Shown here: piece by piece, positions 1-5,729 of the stretch
Position numbering within the stretch: the first letter of the stretch is position 1
Layout: each line of letters opens with the position of its first letter
Assembly: GCA_014239035.1 (NCBI GenBank)
Contig: JAAZZY010000081.1
Span: 1 to 7,031 of the forward strand
DNA from: Chlamydiia bacterium
Lineage (GTDB): Bacteria; Chlamydiota; Chlamydiia; Chlamydiales; JAAZZY01
Direction of reading: 5' to 3'
DNA: 7,031 nt
Made by a program: the position numbers and the translations under genes
Notes under the pieces: generated by a model
Database searches by the model: none
What the model saw: the letters and a program-made list of their open reading frames with translations, nothing else
Told to the model about the DNA's origin: nothing

Positions 1-2260
1 GCCCTGTAGAGATCAGGTCAAGGACCTCTTTTAGAAGAGGGTCTTTATCAATATTATCCTGAGGATTATACCCATCGTGTTTGATTTTACTGATTTCATC
101 TGACTTTTTACCAAAGATAAACATATTGTCTTGCCCAACCTCTTCGAGCATCTCTACATTGGCCCCGTCAAGTGTTCCAATAGTTAAAGAGCCGTTGAGT
201 GCAAATTTCATGTTACTGGTTCCAGAAGCTTCATATCCTGCTGTTGAAATCTGCTCAGAGAGGTCTGCAGCAGGTATTATTTTTTCTGCTGAGGAAACCT
301 TGTAGTCTGGAATAAAAACCATTTTGAGGTGTTTATGCATATCAGGATCTGTATTGATGACATAGGAGACCATGTTAATCAATTTAATAATAGATTTGGC
401 AATAGTATAGGAAGGAGCAGCCTTCCCACCAAAGATGACACATCTTGGAACGTAATCACCTTGAGGGTTCTTTTTAATTTTAATGTATTGGGCAACTACA
501 TGAAGTACATTTAAGAGCTGCCTTTTATATTGGTGAATTCTTTTAACCTGTATATCAAAGAGCATATCAGGAGAAATTTCGAGATCCATCACTTCATGGA
601 TGTATTTTGCAAGGCGCTCCTTATTCCAGCGTTTGATGTCTCTCCACTCTTTTAAAAATCCATCGTCTTGAAGGTGCTCTTCAAGTTTTCGAAGTTCGTA
701 TAAATCACACAAAAAGTGCTTTCCAATTTTGCTTTCGATTAGCTTTGCAAGTTTATAGTTACACTGAACAAGCCAACGTCTTGGAGTAATCCCATTAGTT
801 ATATTGGTAATACGGTCTGGGAAAATTTCATGGAAATCTCTAAAAATTTTATCTTTTAAAATTTGTGTATGGAGCGCTGAAACCCCATTGACTTTATGTG
901 AGCCTACAATCGAGAGGTTGGCCATGTTGACTCTTTTGCCTTCTTCACTTTCTTCGATAATAGAAATACGCTTTAAAAGTTCTTTGTTATTCTGATGATG
1001 ATTTGCTGCTTCTCTTAAAAAATGGCTGTTTATGGCGTAAATAATTTGCATATGTCTTGGAAGATTCGTTTCCAAAAGCTCAATGGGCCATCTCTCTAAG
1101 GCTTCAGGTAAAACAGTGTGATTGGTATAGGCAAAGGTCTTCTGACAGATCTCCCAGGCTTGATTCCATGCAACTCCTTCTTCATCTACCAAAAGGCGCA
1201 TAAGCTCCGGTATTGCCAAAGATGGGTGCGTATCATTAAGTTGTATCGCAACCTTATTGGGCAGCTCATTAAAATCTTTATATTTGAATTTGAAGTGACT
1301 CAAAATATCTTGGAGAGTTGCTGAAACTAAAAAATATTCTTGGAAGAGTCTTAGCTCTACACCCTTTTCTATGGAGTCATTTGGATAGAGCACACGGGTG
1401 ATTGTTTTAGATAAAGCAGTCTGCTCCACCGCTTGTAGATAATTACCGTGGCTAAACGACTCTAAGTTGAATCCTTCGGTCGGCTCAGCACTCCAAAGCC
1501 TGAGAGTATTTACATTGTTTGTAGAATAGCCAATGTAGGGTGTGTCAAAGGCTTCAGCTAAAACAATATCTGTGTCTGTCCATTTGTAATAGGTCGACCC
1601 ATCCTCACGAGTCTTTTCCTTCACGCGCCCTTTAAAATGAACTTCATATACATGCTCTGGGCGTTTAATTTCCCAAATAGAACCCTCTTTTAGCCAGTTG
1701 TCTGGCTGCTCTACTTGTTCGCCGTTTTCAATAATCTGTTTAAAAATTCCATATTCATAGCGAAGGCCATAGCCATGTGCTGGCAGCTCAACAGTTGCCA
1801 TAGAATCTAAGTAGCAGGCAGCAAGACGTCCAAGTCCACCATTCCCAAGAGCAGCGTCACGCTCAAATTCACAAATCTCTTCGAGGCTTAGACCCAAATC
1901 TTCCATAGCCTTATCTGATGTCTCATAGATACCCAAGTTAATCATATTTTTCTTCATCGCTTGACCTGTTAGGTACTCAAGCGATAAATAATATACTTGT
2001 TTGGAATCTGAATCATGGTAATGCTTCTGAGTTTCTATCCAACGATCAACCAGTCGATGCTTTATAGCCCAAGCAAGGGCATGTAAATAATCTTCCTCAA
2101 TGGCCGTCTCTTCATCTTTACTTTTTTCATAGCGCAAACAATTGATAATAGAGCGCTTTAAACTCTCTATATCCATCCCTGGGTGAAAGAGCTGAACGCC
2201 GCATTCTTTGATTTTTGTTTTGAGTTTTCCGCCAGGACGTTTGAAACTTTTGTAATGCAT
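1..2260 (-). CDS. glgP: Glycogen phosphorylase, N-terminal 753 codons (C-terminus outside window)
   Basis: GlgP is a cytosolic PLP enzyme that cleaves alpha-1,4-glucan ends with phosphate to give glucose-1-phosphate. I read all 753 codons from the ATG at 2260-2258 to the left edge and found no stop or frameshift. Visible family motifs are YYLSLEYLTG near the N-terminus, GNGGLGR (residues 139-145), NDTHPSLAIPELMR (from residue 342), TNGITPRRW, and the PLP-lysine motif EASGTSNMKFALNG with the Schiff-base lysine at residue 685, followed by TIGTLDGANVEM. Family members run about 810-840 residues, so roughly 60-80 are missing. The chosen start gives MHYKSFKRPGGK, and upstream there is only a weak TAGG in place of a Shine-Dalgarno. 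No mammalian-type N-terminal phosphorylation site is apparent. The gene lies 120 bp downstream of the same-strand 329-codon gene and could be read through from its promoter. The identification is close to certain. Confidence 0.97.
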   Translation of the reverse strand, partial: MHYKSFKRPGGKLKTKIKECGVQLFHPGMDIESLKRSIINCLRYEKSKDEETAIEEDYLHALAWAIKHRLVDRWIETQKHYHDSDSKQVYYLSLEYLTGQAMKKNMINLGIYETSDKAMEDLGLSLEEICEFERDAALGNGGLGRLAACYLDSMATVELPAHGYGLRYEYGIFKQIIENGEQVEQPDNWLKEGSIWEIKRPEHVYEVHFKGRVKEKTREDGSTYYKWTDTDIVLAEAFDTPYIGYSTNNVNTLRLWSAEPTEGFNLESFSHGNYLQAVEQTALSKTITRVLYPNDSIEKGVELRLFQEYFLVSATLQDILSHFKFKYKDFNELPNKVAIQLNDTHPSLAIPELMRLLVDEEGVAWNQAWEICQKTFAYTNHTVLPEALERWPIELLETNLPRHMQIIYAINSHFLREAANHHQNNKELLKRISIIEESEEGKRVNMANLSIVGSHKVNGVSALHTQILKDKIFRDFHEIFPDRITNITNGITPRRWLVQCNYKLAKLIESKIGKHFLCDLYELRKLEEHLQDDGFLKEWRDIKRWNKERLAKYIHEVMDLEISPDMLFDIQVKRIHQYKRQLLNVLHVVAQYIKIKKNPQGDYVPRCVIFGGKAAPSYTIAKSIIKLINMVSYVINTDPDMHKHLKMVFIPDYKVSSAEKIIPAADLSEQISTAGYEASGTSNMKFALNGSLTIGTLDGANVEMLEEVGQDNMFIFGKKSDEISKIKHDGYNPQDNIDKDPLLKEVLDLISTG

Positions 2261-2380
2261 TCGATGTGCCTATTTATTTTAGGATAATATGCATCTATCA
2301 AATATTTTTTTAATAAAGTCAAGGGTATCTAATGTGAAATTAGAAATTAAAAAGTGTGTTTAGAAATAAGTCTATTTTTC
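2261..2380. other. Short AT-rich spacer between the unknown gene and glgP
   Basis: This 120-bp gap should hold any terminator of the unknown gene and any promoter of glgP. On the minus strand a TTGACT lies at 2322-2317 and a TATTAT at 2289-2284, but they are 27 bp apart, too far to form one standard promoter. The hairpins I could fold just after the 2381 stop are short, A/T-only and mismatched, so I call no terminator. glgP may have a degenerate promoter here or depend on read-through. Confidence 0.4.
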
Positions 2381-3370
2381 TTAATCTGGATTAACAAATG
2401 TTCTATAGCCTTTATAAACACCACAGAGAGCAGCTCCTCCAACAGCAACTGGTAAGGTAAATGCCGCTGCTGTGATGGCAAAAGCAGCTGTGCCATAAAG
2501 CGTACCTGTTGCCGTCTCTCCAATCGTTCTTCTTATAGCTGAGTCAACTCGGCTGAGTCTTGCTTGACTTTCCCGATCCTGAGAAACAAGGACTTCATTT
2601 CTAGTGTGGTTAAATCTTGCGGGACTATCTATTCTTTCAGTTTCCTTTTTAGAAAATGCGACTGTAGTACTAATAAACTTGTGAAGTGCTGCCCATTCCT
2701 TATGATTGTGGTAGACTTTTTTTGAAGCGACTTCTCTATTATCTGCAGTGTTATGTTTTGAGGTATAGGAAACGGCAGCCAACGACCTTATCTGCTCATC
2801 TTTAAGTTCAGCAGATTGTTCCGATTGATCACGCTCATTATGAAAACGATAAATTCCACAAACATATTCAGAAAGATATTCTCCAAGTTTCACTTCCATA
2901 GCTAATTCAGTATCGGTACTATTTGCACCGCGACGGGTAGTCATAGCATTATTTTTAAAAGCTCTGAAAGATGCATTGTGTGCTTTTTTAATATCTGCAC
3001 TTGAATTTGGGGAAAGAATACTGACAGGTTCTTGAGAGGACCCTAATGCTGTAAAAGTTTGGTAGTAATTGTAATGAGGAGATGTCTCATAGATGAATTT
3101 CTTAAGACTTTTTGTATTAACCCAAGTAAATGTACGACCTTGGTCAAAAGTTAATTTTGTCGCTTTCCTAAAAATCCATTCTAGCCAACCGGCTTTTTTG
3201 ATACCCCGTGTTGCTCTCCCACGCAGAGTCGAAATGCTATTTGAAGAATCTGAAGGTTTGAAATAAATTCTACTATTAGGTTTAAGTGTCCCCGTATCCT
3301 TAGTTTCTATTCTGGGTACAGGTGTATATTGGTCTTGGTATTGGTTATGTAGTGTTGCATGTGCTGTCAT
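2381..3370 (-). CDS. Unrecognised 329-residue protein with hydrophobic Gly/Ala-rich C-terminus
   Basis: I do not recognise a family for this protein. The reading frame is supported as a real gene by its length, a good Shine-Dalgarno (AGAGGT, 7 nt before the ATG) and a perfect consensus promoter. Residues 1-50 are polar and rich in Thr, Ser, Asn and Gln, with no classical signal peptide. Residues 50-72 are strongly basic with two Trp (GWLEWIFRKATKL) and could form an amphipathic helix. The middle is charged and hydrophilic with many His, Asn and Lys. Residues 291-319 form the only long hydrophobic stretch, alanine and glycine rich, broken by Pro307 and carrying GxxxG-type spacing (Gly289/293, Gly317/321); a short charged tail ends in NPD. 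This could be one membrane helix or a short hairpin. A polar N-terminus plus a membrane segment suits a type III secreted or inclusion-membrane protein in Chlamydiae, but the hydrophobic part is shorter than the usual bilobed Inc domain. That role is only a guess. Confidence 0.78.
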   Translation of the reverse strand: MTAHATLHNQYQDQYTPVPRIETKDTGTLKPNSRIYFKPSDSSNSISTLRGRATRGIKKAGWLEWIFRKATKLTFDQGRTFTWVNTKSLKKFIYETSPHYNYYQTFTALGSSQEPVSILSPNSSADIKKAHNASFRAFKNNAMTTRRGANSTDTELAMEVKLGEYLSEYVCGIYRFHNERDQSEQSAELKDEQIRSLAAVSYTSKHNTADNREVASKKVYHNHKEWAALHKFISTTVAFSKKETERIDSPARFNHTRNEVLVSQDRESQARLSRVDSAIRRTIGETATGTLYGTAAFAITAAAFTLPVAVGGAALCGVYKGYRTFVNPD

Positions 3371-3377
3371 TTAAGTG

Positions 3378-3383
3378 ACCTCT
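3378..3383 (-). promoter_or_regulatory. Ribosome binding site of the 329-codon gene
   Basis: The minus strand reads AGAGGT here, 7 nt before the ATG at 3370-3368. It is a good match to the 16S anti-Shine-Dalgarno and fixes the start of the gene. Confidence 0.75.
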
Positions 3384-3387
3384 TTAT

Positions 3388-3444
3388 CCTAAGCCTAAGC
3401 TAATTATAACATAAAAAGGCTTGTTTGTCAAGAGTTTTCTTAGG
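3388..3444. repeat. CCTAAG direct repeat with an inverted CTTAGG copy flanking the promoter
   Basis: Two head-to-tail CCTAAG copies (3388-3393, 3394-3399) lie at the predicted transcription start of the minus-strand promoter. An inverted copy, CTTAGG (3439-3444), lies 7 bp beyond the -35 box. The copies thus bracket the promoter and could be an operator for a repressor. Hexamers are short and one copy could occur by chance, so the regulatory reading is an inference. Confidence 0.35.
3403..3431 (-). promoter_or_regulatory. Perfect consensus sigma-70 (chlamydial sigma-66) type promoter
   Basis: Read on the minus strand, TTGACA (3431-3426) is followed by exactly 17 bp and then TATAAT (3408-3403). 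All twelve hexamer bases match the consensus and the spacing is optimal. Transcription should start near 3396, leaving a leader of about 25 nt before the ATG at 3370. It points at the unknown 329-codon gene and may also feed glgP. Such a promoter should be strong unless repressed. Confidence 0.8.
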
Positions 3445-3447
3445 TTT

Positions 3448-3546
3448 ATGCCATTCATTAATAGAGGTTTAGAGCCATTATGGCCGATTTTTGCTCTAGA
3501 GGGATATTTGGAGGTTATTGAGGAGATCATGTTTCCTCAAAATTAG
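3448..3546 (+). CDS. Possible 32-codon small ORF in the divergent intergenic region
   Basis: An ATG at 3448 opens 32 codons ending in TAG at 3544-3546. The peptide begins MPFINRGLEPLWPIF and ends IEEIMFPQN, a composition that looks more protein-like than most random intergenic ORFs. Only a weak AGG lies 3 nt before the ATG and no clear promoter precedes it. It might be a small protein, a leader peptide ahead of pdhA, a gene remnant or chance. It lacks the runs of one amino acid expected of an attenuation leader. Confidence 0.15.
   Translation: MPFINRGLEPLWPIFALEGYLEVIEEIMFPQN
3518..3540. repeat. 7-bp inverted repeat upstream of pdhA
   Basis: TTGAGGA (3518-3524) and TCCTCAA (3534-3540) are perfect inverted copies separated by 9 bp. 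No T-run follows on either strand, so it does not look like an intrinsic terminator. It lies 107 bp before the pdhA start and could be an operator or a structure in a long pdh leader. If the 32-codon ORF is translated, the repeat lies in its 3' end. Confidence 0.4.
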
Positions 3547-3561
3547 GCTAAAATTGCCCTT

Positions 3562-3595
3562 TTGACTACAAATTAATTGAATAGATGGGTATTAT
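3562..3595 (+). promoter_or_regulatory. Weak candidate promoter elements for pdhABC
   Basis: TTGACT (3562-3567) and TATTAT (3590-3595) are the best promoter-like hexamers I see upstream of pdhA, but the 22-bp gap is too long for a standard promoter. If transcription did begin just after 3595, the pdhA start at 3648 would be favoured and an ATG at 3585 excluded. The true promoter may be degenerate, as many chlamydial promoters are. Confidence 0.15.
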
Positions 3596-3647
3596 CTTGT
3601 GCTTTTATGAAATTTGGTCAATCTGGCGCTTGCGGGGTTATTCTACG

Positions 3648-4733
3648 ATGGTTTATACACAAGAGAAGGGGAGAGAGTTAACCAAATCCCTTCAGCGTAT
3701 GATGGATAAGAAAAAAGGCGATTCGCCGTACAATTTTGCTGATTTTGACCGCAAAGCTCTCATTCAAGAACTTGGAAAAGAGAAGCTTTTAGAGCTTCTG
3801 AATAAGATGCTTGTAATAAGAAACTTGGAGACAAGAGCTGAGGCGGCATACCTTCAAGGTAAAATCGGCGGTTTTTTTCATGCTTATATGGGCCAAGAAG
3901 CAATTCAAACGGCCTGTGTGGATGTCTTTGGCCAAGAAAATTGGTGGGTAGCCTCATATCGCTGTCACGCTTTGGCATATCTTACAGGAGCAACTGAGCA
4001 AGAGATTCTCTCTGAACTATTTGGGAAAGCAGACGGGAATGCCTGTGGTCGGGGAGGTTCTATGCACCTCTACTCGGATCGAATGTTAGGGGGTTTTGGA
4101 ATCGTAGGAGGACAGGTTCCTGTTGCTATAGGTGCTGCATTAAGCATCAAATACCTCAAGAAAAAGAAAGAGAGCGCTCTTTGCTTTTTAGGAGATGGCG
4201 CTGTTGCTCAAGGAACCTTTCATGAGTCTATGAATATAGCAGTACTCTGGGAGCTCCCCTTCATACTTGTTGTTGAAAATAATAAGTGGGGAATGGGAAC
4301 AGCTGTAAATAGGGCTATCGCTGTAGAGCCCATAGCAGAGAAATATGCAGAGTGCTATGGCATAGAAGGACACAGCATAGATGGCATGGATATCTTAGCC
4401 TGCATAGATGGCTTTAAAAGAATTCACAAAAGTTCATTGAAAAATAGAAAACCAATTATTGTAGAAGTGATCACAGAGAGATTTAGAGGTCACTCTGTTT
4501 CAGATCCTGGTCTATATCGTACAAAAGAAGCCCTTAAAGAAGCTTTGGCAAAAGATCCAATTCTTCGACTTAAGCATGATTTAATTGAAGAGGGTTTTTT
4601 ATCTGAGGACCAGTTTAAACAAATGGATAAAGAAATTAGAGAGCAGATTATTGAAATTGTAAATAAAGCAGATGCGGCTCCGAGTCCCGATCCTATTGTT
4701 TTAGAAGAAGGGGTATACAAAGAAGAAGAATAA
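3648..4733 (+). CDS. pdhA: Pyruvate dehydrogenase E1 component, alpha subunit
   Basis: With PdhB it forms the thiamine-diphosphate-dependent E1 that decarboxylates pyruvate and acetylates the lipoyl group of PdhC. The 361 residues contain GGFFHAYMGQEA, an SYRCHALAY segment, GRGGSMHL (134-141), the ThDP/Mg motif starting GDG at 182-184 and ending NN at 211-212, and the loop RFRGHSVSDPGLYRTKEAL (from 278) that matches the E1-alpha phosphorylation-loop region. The frame is open back to an ATG at 3585, but those 21 extra residues are Trp-rich and hydrophobic, unlike an E1-alpha N-terminus, and have no Shine-Dalgarno. I prefer 3648, which has GGGG 10 nt upstream. An ATG at 3699 would give 344 residues, nearer to what I recall for Chlamydia. 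The stop overlaps the pdhB start by one base. PDH is favoured over branched-chain or acetoin dehydrogenase by motif pattern and by the pdhABC-glgP neighbourhood. Confidence 0.95.
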   Translation: MVYTQEKGRELTKSLQRMMDKKKGDSPYNFADFDRKALIQELGKEKLLELLNKMLVIRNLETRAEAAYLQGKIGGFFHAYMGQEAIQTACVDVFGQENWWVASYRCHALAYLTGATEQEILSELFGKADGNACGRGGSMHLYSDRMLGGFGIVGGQVPVAIGAALSIKYLKKKKESALCFLGDGAVAQGTFHESMNIAVLWELPFILVVENNKWGMGTAVNRAIAVEPIAEKYAECYGIEGHSIDGMDILACIDGFKRIHKSSLKNRKPIIVEVITERFRGHSVSDPGLYRTKEALKEALAKDPILRLKHDLIEEGFLSEDQFKQMDKEIREQIIEIVNKADAAPSPDPIVLEEGVYKEEE

Positions 4734-5716
4734 TGGGTGAACAAGAAGTAGACATACGCGAAGCGATCAGACAAGCCCTCGATGAGGAAATGGAGCGAGA
4801 CAAAGCTGTTCTAATTATTGGAGAAGAAGTTGCTGAATATAACGGCGCTTATAAAATCACCAAAGGGCTTTTAAATAAGTGGGGACCAGAGCGGGTTTGT
4901 GATACACCCATTTCTGAGAATGCTTTTACTGGGATGGGAATTGGTGCTGCCATGACAGGACTTAGGCCTGTTGTAGAATTTATGAGCTTTAATTTTTCTT
5001 TCGTAGCAGCAGACCAAATTATTTCAAATGCTGCTAAAATGTTTTATATGTCTGGTGGGCGCTTTAATGTGCCGATTGTATTTCGAGGTCCAAATGGCTC
5101 AGCTGCGCAAGTCTCTTGCCAACACTCACACTGCGTTGAATCTCTCTATGGCAACATACCCGGTTTGATTATACTAAGTCCGAGTAATGCATACGATGCC
5201 AAAGGACTTTTAAAAACAGCTATTAGAAATCCAAATCCCGTCCTGTTTTTAGAAAATGAACTCGTCTATGGAAAAAAGATGATGATTCCCACAGAGGAAT
5301 ATCTTATTGAAATAGGCAAGGCCAATATCATCTCTGAAGGATCTGACATCACTCTTGTTGCATATAGCCGCATGATTGACATGTGCCAAGAAGCAGTAAA
5401 GGAACTTGCTAAACAAAATATCAAAGTAGAATTTATTGATGTAAGATCTATTAAACCTTTAGATATTGCAACGATTAGCAAGTCAGTTCGTAAAACAAAT
5501 AAGTGTGTAATTGTCGAAGAAGGACATAGCTATGCGGGTATCTGCTCAGAAATAGGATTTCAAATTATGGAACACTGCTTTGACTTTTTAGATGCGCCAA
5601 TTGAGCGCATCACACAAAAAGAAACGCCCATGCCTTATTCAAAATTATTAGAAAAAGAAACGCTGCCCACTAAAGAAAAAATAATTGCAGCAGTGCACAA
5701 AGCACTCAACCGTTAG
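4733..5716 (+). CDS. pdhB: Pyruvate dehydrogenase E1 component, beta subunit
   Basis: The beta subunit completes the E1 heterotetramer and holds part of the thiamine-diphosphate site at the alpha-beta interface. At 327 residues it has the usual family length. It shows the N-terminal REAIRQALDEEM segment, IGEEVAEYNGAYKITKGL, the cofactor-contacting motif DTPISENAFTGMGIGAA with conserved Glu62, the RGPNG segment, the QHSHCVESLYGNIPGL segment with His131, and the C-terminal transketolase domain with VEFIDVRSIKPLD and IVEEGHSYAGICSEIG. The ATG shares its A with the last base of the pdhA stop (TAATG), which implies translational coupling; only GA-rich sequence precedes it. pdhC follows after 13 nt. 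No missing key residue was noticed. Confidence 0.97.
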   Translation: MGEQEVDIREAIRQALDEEMERDKAVLIIGEEVAEYNGAYKITKGLLNKWGPERVCDTPISENAFTGMGIGAAMTGLRPVVEFMSFNFSFVAADQIISNAAKMFYMSGGRFNVPIVFRGPNGSAAQVSCQHSHCVESLYGNIPGLIILSPSNAYDAKGLLKTAIRNPNPVLFLENELVYGKKMMIPTEEYLIEIGKANIISEGSDITLVAYSRMIDMCQEAVKELAKQNIKVEFIDVRSIKPLDIATISKSVRKTNKCVIVEEGHSYAGICSEIGFQIMEHCFDFLDAPIERITQKETPMPYSKLLEKETLPTKEKIIAAVHKALNR

Positions 5717-5720
5717 GAGA
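5715..5720 (+). promoter_or_regulatory. Ribosome binding site of pdhC
   Basis: AGGAGA overlaps the TAG stop of pdhB and lies 9 nt before the pdhC ATG at 5730. It supports that start and expression of pdhC from the operon transcript. Confidence 0.8.
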
Positions 5721-5729
5721 AGATTCAGA

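Noticed and set aside
81..1324. Plus-strand ORFs of 60-75 codons at 81-305, 329-514, 804-995 and 1118-1324
   Set aside because: They are antisense to the intact glgP reading frame, whose protein matches the family throughout.
2284..2322. TTGACT and TATTAT as a glgP promoter
   Set aside because: The hexamers are 27 bp apart, far beyond the 16-19 bp needed, so they cannot be paired as one promoter.
2340..2380. Possible terminator after the 329-codon gene
   Set aside because: The best hairpin is five A/T-dominated pairs with mismatches and is not directly followed by a clean T-run.
4375..4412. Direct repeat of GCATAGATGGC (4375-4385 and 4402-4412) inside pdhA
   Set aside because: It encodes two IDG tripeptides nine codons apart within a normally aligned part of E1-alpha, so it is probably chance.
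3760..5481. Minus-strand ORFs of 60-95 codons inside pdhA and pdhB
   Set aside because: They lie opposite well-conserved pdhA/pdhB coding sequence and have no independent support.
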